DNA of 40,510 nt from Pseudomonadota bacterium (GTDB lineage Bacteria > Pseudomonadota > Alphaproteobacteria > Kiloniellales > JACOMY01), in assembly GCA_029781795.1 (NCBI GenBank), contig JAKOWB010000044.1, positions 1 through 40,510 on the forward strand, read 5' to 3'. Below are positions 7,627 through 16,815 of the stretch, in pieces; position 1 is the stretch's first letter; every line of letters begins with the position of its first letter. Position numbers and translations under genes: made by a program. A model generated the notes under the pieces. It did not search any database, was not told where the DNA came from, and worked only from the letters and a program-made list of their open reading frames with translations.

Positions 7627-8721
7627 TCACGCGGCGAGCAGGCCCAGCAGTTCCGTCCGCGTGACGCCGAATCTCTCGCCGGCGGCCAGCACGGCCTCCA
7701 GCGTGGCCGGCGCCAGGGGAATGCCCAGCCGCCGCCGCTCCGTCCCGGCCACGTGTTCCGGATCGCCGGCCAGCCTGACCGGGCCGGTCTCCTCCGCCGC
7801 GTCGGTCGCCAGCAGATAGGCGGCCAGCGCCTCGGCCTCGGCGCGCTGCGCCGCCGGGTCGCCCAGGCGGCCGGGCGCGAAGAGGATGCCGAACAGGTTG
7901 TTGCGCGTGGTGCCGTCGCGCAGCGTGCCCGGCTGGATCGTGCCACCGCCGCCGACCACGCCGGCCAGCAGCTCGCAGGCCACCGCCAGGCCATAGCCCT
8001 TGTGCAGACCGGCGGGCAGCAGCGCGCCCGGCGGCTCGCCCACCACGGCGGCGGGGTCGCGCGTCGGCCTGCCGGCGGGGTCGATGGCCGTGCCGGGCGG
8101 GATGGGATAGCCGCCGGCGTTGGCGACGTTCACCTTGCCGAGCGCGATCTGCGAGGTCGCCATGTCGAGCAGGAAGGGCCGGCCGTCGCTGCCGCCATAG
8201 GGCAGCGCGACGACCAGGGGGTTGGTCAGCAGGCGCGCGGCGATACCGCCGTGCGGCGCGACGCAGGGCTCATGCCCGGTGACGTTGACGAACAGCAGGG
8301 CGGCCAGGCCGGCCGCCACCGCCATCTCGCCATAGGTGCCGATGCGGCCCATGTGCATGGCGTTGGCCACGCTGTAGAGCACGAGGCCGGTCTGTTGCGC
8401 GCGCAGGATCGCCTGGCGCGTCGCCTCGGCGGTGACGCGCTGGCCCAGGCCATAGCCGCCGTCGAAGCGCAGCAGCGCGCCCTGGTCGTCGAGCAGGCGC
8501 GCCGCCGTGTTGAGGCGCAGGCGGCCGGCCGCCAGGTCGTCGAGATAGCGCGGGATCAGGTGGACGCCGTGGCTGTCGTGTCCGGCGAGGTGCGCGCGCA
8601 CCAGATGGTCGGCGACGATGGCCGCCTCCTCCGGCGCCGAGCCGGCGGCGACGAAGATGCGGGCCACCATGGCCTCGAGCGCGGCGGGCGCGTGGCGGGG
8701 GAAATCGGCAAGGCTGGGCAT
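7627..8721 (-). CDS. Malate/L-lactate dehydrogenase-family oxidoreductase
   Basis: NAD(P)-dependent 2-hydroxyacid dehydrogenase of the type II malate/L-lactate family (YlbC/ComC/AllD-like), 364 residues, cytoplasmic. Family landmarks are the DSHGVHLIPRY segment at about residues 46-56 with the catalytic His, the central ANAMHMGRIGTYGEMA block, PFLLDMATSQIALGKV, and LLPAGLHKGYGLAVACELLAG near the C-terminus. I chose ATG 8721 (MPSLADFPRH) over the upstream ATG at 8763 because the 14 extra residues are not family-like. Substrate specificity (malate, lactate, sulfolactate, ureidoglycolate) cannot be assigned. It lies downstream of the ligase gene in the same direction, but 190 bases and a repeat element separate them. 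Confidence 0.82.
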   Translation of the reverse strand: MPSLADFPRHAPAALEAMVARIFVAAGSAPEEAAIVADHLVRAHLAGHDSHGVHLIPRYLDDLAAGRLRLNTAARLLDDQGALLRFDGGYGLGQRVTAEATRQAILRAQQTGLVLYSVANAMHMGRIGTYGEMAVAAGLAALLFVNVTGHEPCVAPHGGIAARLLTNPLVVALPYGGSDGRPFLLDMATSQIALGKVNVANAGGYPIPPGTAIDPAGRPTRDPAAVVGEPPGALLPAGLHKGYGLAVACELLAGVVGGGGTIQPGTLRDGTTRNNLFGILFAPGRLGDPAAQRAEAEALAAYLLATDAAEETGPVRLAGDPEHVAGTERRRLGIPLAPATLEAVLAAGERFGVTRTELLGLLAA

Positions 8722-8805
8722 GGGGGCTTCTCGGCTGGACAGGACGGGGCGGGACAGTAGCACCGTGGTGACAGGAGGCCAGCCCCGCTCTGTCGCCCGT
8801 CGGTT

Positions 8806-8893
8806 CCGTCATGCTCGGGCTCGTCCCGAGCATCCATCCCGCCACCCGCGCGAAGGCATCCGGGGACCCGCGGGACAAGCCCGGGGGTGACGG
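8806..8893. repeat. Dispersed inverted-repeat element
   Basis: Left arm 8806-8827 starts CCGTCATGCTCGGGCTCGTC and right arm ending at 8893 is CGGGACAAGCCCGGGGGTGACGG; the reverse complement of one matches the other except for a few central bases. The CGTCATGC-CGGGCTTGTCCCGGGCATCC pattern is a very common intergenic element in alphaproteobacteria and can form a long hairpin. It lies between the ligase stop and the dehydrogenase start and could act as an attenuator or mRNA stabiliser. Confidence 0.75.
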
Positions 8894-8911
8894 ACTCTAC
8901 GGCGCCACCCT

Positions 8912-10501
8912 TCAGCCCTCCAGCAGCGCCTCGAGGGTCGCCACCTCGTCGGCCTCGGCCGCCGGCTTGTCCCAGCGGATGCGGGCGACGCGCGGGAAGC
9001 GCAGGGCCAGGCCCGACTTGTGCCGGGTCGAGCGCTGCACCGCGTCGAAGGCAACCTCCAGCACCAGGCCGGGCTCGACCGCGCGCACCGGACCGAAGCG
9101 CTCGGTCGTGTGGTCGCGCACCCACTTGTCCAAGCGCTTCAGTTCCTCGTCGGTGAAGCCGGAATAGGCCTTGCCGACCGGGACCAGCTGCCGCGTCGCG
9201 CTCGCCATCGGCTGGGTCCAGCAGCCGAAGGTGTAGTCGCTGTAGAACGAGCTGCGCTTCCCGTGACCGCGCTGGGCATACATCATGACCACGTCGAGCG
9301 TCAGCGCGTCGCGCTTCCACTTGAACCACGGCCCCTTGGGCCGCCCGGCCAGGTAGGGACTGTCGAGCCGCTTCAGCATCAGCCCCTCGATGGCGGCCGC
9401 GCGCGCCTCGGCCCGCAGGCGCATCAGCGCTTCCCAGCCGTCGAAGGGAATCACGGGCGAGAGGTCCATGCGCTCCGGCTGCGCCTGGGCGAACCACTGT
9501 TCCAGCCGCGCGCGGCGTTCGGCCAGCGGCAGGGCGCGCAGGTCCTCGCCGCCGAGCGCCAGCAGGTCGTAGAGTCGAAGCTGCGCCGGGTGCTCGGCCA
9601 GCAGCCGTGCCGTCGGCTGCTTGCGATTCAGCCGCTGCTGCAGGTCGTTGAAGGGCGCCACCACGCCGCCCCGCGCGACCAGCAACTCGCCGTCGAGCAC
9701 GGCGTCCAGCGGCCGCGCCGCCTCGACGATCTCGGGGAAGGCGGCGCCCACCTCCTCGCCGGAGCGGGAGAAGAGACGGCGGCCCTTCGGCCCGGCGACG
9801 AGCTGCACGCGGATGCCGTCCCACTTCCACTCCGCCTGGTAGGCGGCCGGGTCCAGCGTCGGCAGTTCGGCCTCGTCCAGCGGCTGCGCCAGCATCAGCG
9901 GGCGGAAGGTCGGCAGGCCCTCGACGCTGGGCGCCTCTGCCCGCCCCTCCAGCCAGGCGAAGAGCTCGCCATAGGGCGGCTTCAGCGCCGGCCAGACCTC
10001 CTCGATGGCTTCGAGATCCTTGCCCGACCAGAGCGCCAGCGCGGTCTTGGCGAGGCGCGCCGAGACGCCGACGCGCAGCGCGCCGGTCATCAGCTTCAGC
10101 AGCGCCCAGCGGCCGGTGGCGTCGAGCGCATCGAGCCAGGCGGACAGAAGCTGCGGCACCTCGCGGCGGGCGGCGCCTTGCAGGCGCTCCACCACCTCGT
10201 CCAGGGCCGGCGGGCGATTGGCGCCGGGTTTCGCCGGCCAGATCAGCGCGGTGGTTTCGGCCAGGTCGCCGACGTAGTCGTAGGACCAGCGGAACAGCAG
10301 CGCGTCGACCCGCTCCTCCACCAGCGCGCGGATGATTGCCGGCTTGGCGGCGTCGAAGGCGAGGTCGCCGGTCAACGCCGCCAGGGCATAGCCGCGCGCC
10401 GGGTCCGGCGTGTTGGCGCAGTAGTCGGCGATGAGCCGCAGCTTGCCGTTGCGGCCCGGCATGTAGGAGAGCGCGTCGAGCAGCCGGGCGAAGGGAATCA
10501 T
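8912..10501 (-). CDS. ATP-dependent DNA ligase of the ligase-associated repair cassette
   Basis: Seals DNA nicks using ATP; belongs to the bacterial PP_1105-type ligases described as cisplatin-response ligases. It has 529 residues. An N-terminal DNA-binding domain (about 1-200) is followed by the nucleotidyltransferase core with motif I EWKWDGIR, whose Lys226 is the predicted adenylated residue, then the EGLMLKRLDSPY and WFKWKRD segments, and a C-terminal OB fold. Its ATG overlaps the exonuclease stop by four bases (ATGA at 10498-10501), so the two are probably translationally coupled. The partner helicase and PdeM lie in the opposite direction from about 12.9 kb. No Ku or polymerase domain is fused, so this is not LigD. 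Confidence 0.9.
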   Translation of the reverse strand: MIPFARLLDALSYMPGRNGKLRLIADYCANTPDPARGYALAALTGDLAFDAAKPAIIRALVEERVDALLFRWSYDYVGDLAETTALIWPAKPGANRPPALDEVVERLQGAARREVPQLLSAWLDALDATGRWALLKLMTGALRVGVSARLAKTALALWSGKDLEAIEEVWPALKPPYGELFAWLEGRAEAPSVEGLPTFRPLMLAQPLDEAELPTLDPAAYQAEWKWDGIRVQLVAGPKGRRLFSRSGEEVGAAFPEIVEAARPLDAVLDGELLVARGGVVAPFNDLQQRLNRKQPTARLLAEHPAQLRLYDLLALGGEDLRALPLAERRARLEQWFAQAQPERMDLSPVIPFDGWEALMRLRAEARAAAIEGLMLKRLDSPYLAGRPKGPWFKWKRDALTLDVVMMYAQRGHGKRSSFYSDYTFGCWTQPMASATRQLVPVGKAYSGFTDEELKRLDKWVRDHTTERFGPVRAVEPGLVLEVAFDAVQRSTRHKSGLALRFPRVARIRWDKPAAEADEVATLEALLEG

Positions 10502-11541
10502 GGCGCCTCGGCCGGGGCAGCCGCGGCCGTCTCGTCCTCCTCGCCGCGGCCGATCAGGGCCAGGGCGCGGGCGCGGATGCCCTTGAGGCCGGCGGCGTGG
10601 ATCAGCGCCTCCTCGTTGCCGTGCGTCACCCAGACTTCGGGAGCGCCGACGTCGTCCAGCGTCTCGAGCAGCTCGTCCCAGTCGGCATGGTCGCTGATGA
10701 CAAGCGGCAGCTCGGCCCGCGCCTGGCGCGCCCGCGCGCGCACCCGCATCCAGCCCGAGGCGACGGCGGTCACCAGCTCGGCGAAACGCCGCGCCCAGCG
10801 GTCGGCCACGGCCGAGGGCGGCGCCAGCACGATCTCGCCCGGCAGCGGGCCGGCATCGCGGTTGGCGGGCCTGAGCCAGCCGAGCTCGACGCCGAAGGAC
10901 TGGTAGAGCTGGCAGAGCCGCTCCATCGCGCCGTGCAGGAAAAGCGGCCGGTCCCAGCCGGCCTGGCGCAGCAGGGCGATCAGGCGCTGCGCCTTGCCCA
11001 GGCTATAGGCGCCGACGATGTGGCAGGACTCGGGGAAGAGCCGGACCGAGTGCAGCAGGCGGGCGATCTCCTGCTCCGCCGGCGGGTGGCGGAAGACCGG
11101 CAGGCCGAAGGTCGCCTCGGTCACGAAGACGTCGCAGGGCACCGGCTGGAAGGGCGCGCAGGTGGGATCCGGCCGCCGCTTGAAGTCGCCGGAGACGACG
11201 ACGCGCTGGCCCTGCCACTCCAGCACCGCCTGGGCGCTGCCCAGCACGTGGCCGGCGGGGACCAGCGAGATCTCCACGCCGTTGAGGCTGAGCCGCTGGC
11301 CATAGGCGAGGGCCTGGTAGCTGCCGGCGGCGGACTCGCCATAACGTGCCTTGAGGATGGCCAAGGTCGGTTCCGTAGCCAACACTGAGCGGTGGCCGGC
11401 GCGGGCATGATCGCTGTGGCCGTGCGTCAGCAGCGCGCGGTCGACCGCACGGTGGGGATCGATATAGAGGTCCGCCGGCAGGCAATAGAGGCCGGCGGCG
11501 CTGACCTGTACCCAGGACTCGGGACGAAGGGTGGCTGCCAT
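10498..11541 (-). CDS. Ligase-associated exonuclease, metallo-beta-lactamase fold
   Basis: Predicted metal-dependent nuclease of the beta-CASP/metallo-beta-lactamase fold, the exonuclease member of the ligase-associated damage response set. Residues 40-45 read HGHSDH, the metal-binding motif; a later SGDFKRRPDP segment and GHVLGSAQ supply further ligands. The 347-residue length is typical. I chose ATG 11541-11539 because no later start codon precedes the conserved GLYCLPADLYIDP segment, although the frame is open to 11619. This start shares two bases with the divergent HIT gene start at 11540. The ribosome binding site is weak. It overlaps the ligase gene by four bases. Confidence 0.87.
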   Translation of the reverse strand: MAATLRPESWVQVSAAGLYCLPADLYIDPHRAVDRALLTHGHSDHARAGHRSVLATEPTLAILKARYGESAAGSYQALAYGQRLSLNGVEISLVPAGHVLGSAQAVLEWQGQRVVVSGDFKRRPDPTCAPFQPVPCDVFVTEATFGLPVFRHPPAEQEIARLLHSVRLFPESCHIVGAYSLGKAQRLIALLRQAGWDRPLFLHGAMERLCQLYQSFGVELGWLRPANRDAGPLPGEIVLAPPSAVADRWARRFAELVTAVASGWMRVRARARQARAELPLVISDHADWDELLETLDDVGAPEVWVTHGNEEALIHAAGLKGIRARALALIGRGEEDETAAAAPAEAP

Positions 11542-11962
11542 GGCTGAAGACTTCGCGCTGCATCCGCTGTTGATCAAGGACACCGTGCCGCTGATCGACT
11601 GGCCGCTTTGTCGTGTCACGCTGATGAACGACGCACACTATCCCTGGCTGGTCCTGGTGCCGCGCCGCCTCCACCTGGTCGACCTGGACGAGGTGGCCGA
11701 CACCGACCGGCCGCTGCTGACGGCCGAGATCGCCATGGCCAGCCGCATCCTGAAGGGCCTGACCCACGCGCAGAAGATGAACGTCGCCGCGCTGGGAAAC
11801 GTCTGCCCGCAGCTTCATATCCACGTGATCGCGCGCTTCCGCGATGACGCCGCCTGGCCCAAGCCGGTCTGGGGCGTGAAACCCGCCCTGCCCTATCCGC
11901 CCGAGGCCCTGGCCGAGCGCGTCGCGAGCTTCGCAAAGGCCCTGACGCCGCCGAGGCGATAG
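11540..11962 (+). CDS. HIT-family nucleotide-binding protein
   Basis: A 140-residue histidine-triad protein, probably a nucleotide phosphoramidate hydrolase or nucleotidyl transferase. The active-site motif reads PQLHIHVIARF, so the usual H-x-H-x-H is Q91-x-H93-x-H95; the middle catalytic His is kept while the first His is Gln, as in one known bacterial branch. The MNDAHYPWLVLVPRR block at about 29-43 is the standard purine-site strand. ATG 11540 is preceded by a GAAGGG element; GTG 11531 in frame is an alternative. The start overlaps that of the divergent exonuclease. PsuG follows 44 bases later on the same strand. A role in nucleotide clean-up near repair enzymes is inference only. Confidence 0.85.
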   Translation: MAEDFALHPLLIKDTVPLIDWPLCRVTLMNDAHYPWLVLVPRRLHLVDLDEVADTDRPLLTAEIAMASRILKGLTHAQKMNVAALGNVCPQLHIHVIARFRDDAAWPKPVWGVKPALPYPPEALAERVASFAKALTPPRR

Positions 11963-12006
11963 CGATCTTGGCGCCGGACGGCGTTCCGGGTTAGTTCTTG
12001 GAGCCC

Positions 12007-12947
<941 letters not shown>

Positions 12948-12951
<4 letters not shown>

Positions 12952-15413
12952 CGGCGCTGCCCGCGGTGTTCGATGACTGGTTCCGGGGGCGTGGCTGGCG
13001 CCCGCACCCGCATCAACTCGCCCTGCTGAAGGCGGCCGGGGCCGGGCGCTCCGCCCTGCTGATCGCGCCGACCGGCGGCGGCAAGACCCTGGCCGGCTTC
13101 CTGCCCAGCCTGGCACAGCTCGCGACCCAGCCGAGCGAGGGGCTGCACACGCTCTACATCTCGCCGCTGAAGGCGCTGGCGGTCGACATCCAGCGCAACC
13201 TCATGGCGCCGATCCAGGAGATGGGGCTGCCGGTCCGCGCCGAGACGCGCACCGGCGACACGCCGCACGAGCGCCGGCAGCGGCAGCGGGCGCGGCCGCC
13301 GCAGCTGCTGATGACCACGCCGGAATCGCTGGCGCTGCTGATCTCCTATCCCGACGCGGCGCAGTTCTTCGCCGGCCTGGCCTGCGTCGTGGTCGACGAA
13401 CTGCACGCGCTGGCCGACAGCAAGCGCGGCGACCTGCTGGCCCTTGGCCTGGCGCGGCTGGCGACGCTGGCGCCGCAGCATCGCCGGGTCGGCCTCTCGG
13501 CCACGGTGGCCGAGCCGCGACGCCTGATGGCCTGGCTGGCGCGCGGCGCCTATGGCGGCCTTGGCGAGATGACGCTGGTGGAGGGCCGCGCCGGCGCCCG
13601 CGCCGAGGTGGCGATCCTGGAGCCGGAGGACGAGATCCCCTGGGCCGGCCACGTGGGCCGCTTCGCCGTGGCCGAGATCTACAAGCGCATCGAGCAGGCG
13701 AGGACCGCGCTGGTCTTCGTCAACACCCGCGCCCAGGCCGAGATCATGTTCCAGGAGCTCTGGGCCATCAACGAGGCCAACCTGCCGATCGCGCTGCACC
13801 ACGGCTCGCTCGACATCGAGCAGCGGCGCAAGGTGGAGGCGGCGATGGCGCGCGGCGGCCTGCGCGCCGTGGTCGCCACCTCCTCGCTCGACCTCGGCAT
13901 CGACTGGGCTGCCGTCGATCTGGTGGTGCAGGTCGGCGCGCCCAAGGGCGCCTCGCGCCTGCTGCAGCGCATCGGCCGCGCCAACCACCGCCTGGACGAG
14001 CCGAGCCGCGCGCTGCTGGTGCCGGCCAACCGCTTCGAGGTGCTGGAGTGCCGCGCCGCGGTCGAGGCGGTGACGGCGATGGAGCTGGACGCGCCGCGCC
14101 CCAAGCCCGGCGGCCTGGACGTGCTGGCGCAGCACCTGCTGGGCCTCGCCTGTTCCGACCCCTTCGATGCCGACAAGGTCTATGCCGAGGTGACGGGCAC
14201 CCTGCCCTATGCCGGCCTGACGCGCGCCGATTTCGACGACGTGCTGCGCTTCGTCGAGAACGGCGGCTATGCCCTGAAGTCCTATGACCGCTTCCGCCGC
14301 CTGGTGCGGGGCAAGGACGGCCTGTGGCGCATCGCCCAGCCGCGCGTGGCGCAGCAGTATCGCCTGAACGTCGGCACCATCGTGCAGGAGCCGCTGATCA
14401 AGGTGCGGATGAAGAACGGCCGCAACCTGGGCGAGGTCGAGGAGTACTTCATCCAAGGGCTGACGCCGGGCGACACCTTCCTCTTCGCCGGCATGGTGCT
14501 GACCTATCTCGGCCTGCGCGAGACCGACGCGCTGGTGACGAAGGGCGGCGCCGACGCGCCCAAGGTGCCGGCCTATGCCGGGGCGCGCATGCCCTTCACC
14601 TCCGAACTCGCCCGGCGGGTGCGTGCGCTGCTGTCCGACGCGCGGCGCTGGGGCGACCTGCCGGCCCCGGTGGTGGAGTGGCTGGAGGTGCAGCGCTGGC
14701 GTTCGCGCCTGCCGCCGGAAGAGGGCCTGCTGGTCGAGACCTTCCCGCGCCAGGGCAAGGAGTTCCTCGTGGCCTACAGCTTCGCCGGGCGCAACGCGCA
14801 CCAGACGCTGGGCATGCTGCTGACCCGGCGCATGGAGCGCCTGGGCCTGCGCCCGCTCGGCTTCGTCGCCTCCGACTACGTGCTGGCGGTCTGGAGCGTG
14901 CAGCCCGCCGAGGACATGGACGCCCTCTTCAGCGAGGACCTGCTGGGCGACGACCTGGAGGAGTGGATGGCCGAATCCTCCCTGCTGCGGCGAACCTTCC
15001 GTCATGTCGCGCTGATCGCCGGGCTGATCGACCGGCGCCGCCCCGGCGAGGAGAAGAGCAAGCGGCAGATGACGGTTTCCAGCGACCTGATCTACGACGT
15101 GCTGCGCAAGTACGAGCCGAACCACATCCTGCTGCGCGCGACGCGGCAGGACGCGGCCGGGGGCCTGACCGACATCCGCCGCCTGGCAGAGCTGCTGGCG
15201 CGGGTGAAGGGCAAGATCTGGCACCAGCGCCTGGACCGCGTCTCGCCGCTGGCCGTGCCGGTGATCCTGGAGATCGGCAAGGAGCAGGTGGCCGGCGGTG
15301 TCGACGAACTGATCGACGACGCCGCAAACCTGCTGATCGAGGAAGCCATGGCGGCCGAGAAACCCGGCAAGGGCAAGCGTGGCGCGCACCGGCACCAGGG
15401 GGTCCTGCTGTGA
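12948..15413 (+). CDS. Ligase-associated DEXH-box helicase, Lhr-like
   Basis: ATP-dependent superfamily 2 DNA helicase of 821 residues, the helicase member of the ligase-associated damage response set and related to the Lhr core. Motif I is APTGGGKT (40-47), motif II DELH (150-153), motif III LSAT at about 185, and motif VI QRIGRANHR starts near 340, after the ATSSLDLGIDW block. A winged-helix and Lhr-specific C-terminal half follows (for example the TPGDTFLFAGM and FPRQGKEFLVAYSFAGRN segments). GTG at 12948 overlaps the psuG stop, and its own stop overlaps the PdeM GTG start. Predicted to work with the ligase, exonuclease and PdeM in repair of damaged DNA. Confidence 0.9.
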
Positions 15414-16084
15414 CACCGCTGGACCTGGTGGTGAACGGCGCGGCGCTGCAGGCCGACCCGGCCGGCGCGCTCTGGTGGCCCGAGCACCGGCTGCTCGCCG
15501 TCGCCGACCTGCATTTCGAGAAGGCCAGCAGCCTCGCGCGGCGCGGCCAGCTGCTGCCACCCTATGACACGCGCGCCACGCTGGCGCGCCTCGCCGCGCT
15601 GGTGGCGCGCCACCGACCGGCGCGGCTGCTCTGCCTGGGCGATTCCTTCCACGACGTCGGCGGCCCCGCGCGGCTGGACGCCGAGGATCTGGCGACGCTG
15701 CGTGCGCTGTCGGACGAGGTCGAGCTGCTGTGGGTCGAGGGCAACCACGACCCTGGCGTGTTGCCGGTGGGGCTCGGCCGGCTGGTCGATGAGATCGCCA
15801 TCGGCCCGCTGCTGTTCCGCCACGCGGCCAAGTCCGGCTTCGCTGGCGGGGAGGTCAGCGGCCACTACCACCCCAAGGCCAGCGTCAACGGGGGGGCCCG
15901 GCGCGTCACCGGCCGCTGCTTCGTCACCGACGGACGGCGTCTCATCCTGCCGGCTTTCGGCCAGCTCACCGGTGGGCTGGACGTGCGCGACGAGGCCTAT
16001 GCGCCGCTGTTTCCCCGTGGCTACGAGGTGGTGCTGCTTGGCCAGCGCCGCGCGGTTCGCTTTCCCCGCGCGGCGCTGGTCTGA
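15410..16084 (+). CDS. pdeM: Ligase-associated metallophosphoesterase PdeM
   Basis: Calcineurin-like metallophosphoesterase of 224 residues, the nuclease member of the ligase-associated cassette. The metal-binding motifs occur in order: ADLHFEK (Asp33, His35), GDSFHD (Asp78, His81), GNHD (112-114 with Asn112 and His113) and GHYHP (His152, His154). The start is GTG 15410, four bases of which overlap the helicase stop, with a purine-rich GGGGG element upstream. It ends the rightward operon HIT-psuG-helicase-pdeM; the convergent fasciclin gene stops seven bases away, so there is no room for a separate terminator. Predicted cytoplasmic. Confidence 0.88.
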   Translation: MTPLDLVVNGAALQADPAGALWWPEHRLLAVADLHFEKASSLARRGQLLPPYDTRATLARLAALVARHRPARLLCLGDSFHDVGGPARLDAEDLATLRALSDEVELLWVEGNHDPGVLPVGLGRLVDEIAIGPLLFRHAAKSGFAGGEVSGHYHPKASVNGGARRVTGRCFVTDGRRLILPAFGQLTGGLDVRDEAYAPLFPRGYEVVLLGQRRAVRFPRAALV

Positions 16085-16091
16085 GCGGCCC

Positions 16092-16574
16092 TTACATCGG
16101 CGGCAGGATGACGGTGTCGATCACGTGGATCACGCCGTTGTCGGCCGCCACGTCGGGCGTCACGATCTTCGCGTCATTGACCTTCGGTCCGCTGTAGGTC
16201 CCGTCGACCATGACGGTCGCGCCCTCGACCGTGGCGGCTTCGACCATCTTGCCCTGGACGTCGGCGTACATGACCTTGCCGGGAAGCACATGGTAGGTCA
16301 GCACGGCCACCAGCTTGTCCTTGTTCTCGGGCTTCAGCAGCTCCTCGACGGTGCCGGCCGGAAGCTTGGCGAAGGCCTCGTCCGTCGGCGCGAAGACGGT
16401 GAAGGGGCCGTCGCCCTTCAGCGTGTCGACGAGGCCGGCGGCCTGGACCGCCGCGACCAGCGTGTTGAACTGGCCGGCGCCGACCGCGGTGTCGACGATG
16501 TCGGCGGCGTTTGCCGCGGGCGCGGCGAAGGCGATGAACGAGGCCGAGGCCAGGGCGAGAGACAGCTTCTTCAT
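16092..16574 (-). CDS. Secreted fasciclin (FAS1) domain protein
   Basis: A 160-residue exported protein with a signal peptide (residues 1-23, ending AANA) and one FAS1 domain filling the rest. The H1 motif [14 protein letters not shown] and the terminal H2-like [14 protein letters not shown] are clear, with the conserved YHVLPG between them. Such proteins act outside the cytoplasm in adhesion or matrix interactions; some respond to stress, but the bacterial role is usually unknown. ATG 16574 is supported by AGGAGA eight bases upstream; the longer frame to 16685 is not signal-like. Divergent from the photolyase operon, with 241 bases between, including an A+T-rich patch at 16712-16740. Confidence 0.9.
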   Translation of the reverse strand: MKKLSLALASASFIAFAAPAANAADIVDTAVGAGQFNTLVAAVQAAGLVDTLKGDGPFTVFAPTDEAFAKLPAGTVEELLKPENKDKLVAVLTYHVLPGKVMYADVQGKMVEAATVEGATVMVDGTYSGPKVNDAKIVTPDVAADNGVIHVIDTVILPPM

Positions 16575-16747
16575 TGATGATCTCCTGTCGCGTGGGTTAC
16601 GCGGCGAGAGCTTCGCGACCTCTTCGTCGAACCGACCCCGGGGGCCGGCCCTGGTAGAGCCCGCAGATCCGCCACGGCGACACATCTAGGGCTGGTGCGC
16701 GGTCCAGCAAGTATCTGAATAACAAGAAAAATTTTTTCTCGACGCAG

Positions 16748-16777
16748 TGATCGGCACCGGTCGGGACGGCGTATAAC
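16748..16777 (+). promoter_or_regulatory. Candidate ECF11 (RpoE-ChrR type) promoter of the photolyase operon
   Basis: TGATCG at 16748-16753 and TATAAC at 16772-16777 are separated by 18 bases, and the -10 region reads CGTATAAC. This resembles targets of the RpoE-ChrR sigma factors that govern the singlet-oxygen response in Rhodobacter (TGATCC at -35, CGTA or TA-rich at -10), whose regulon includes a photolyase and Cfa-like genes. Transcription would start near 16783, about 33 bases before the photolyase start. rpoE and chrR themselves are not in the window. Confidence 0.5.
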
Positions 16778-16815
16778 GCCAATCCAGGGTACTCACTTCG
16801 AAGGCCGTTCCGATC

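Noticed and set aside
16725..16739. AGAAAAATTTTTTCT near-palindrome read as a terminator
   Set aside because: No GC stem and no gene ends nearby; it is more likely an A+T-rich promoter element between divergent genes.
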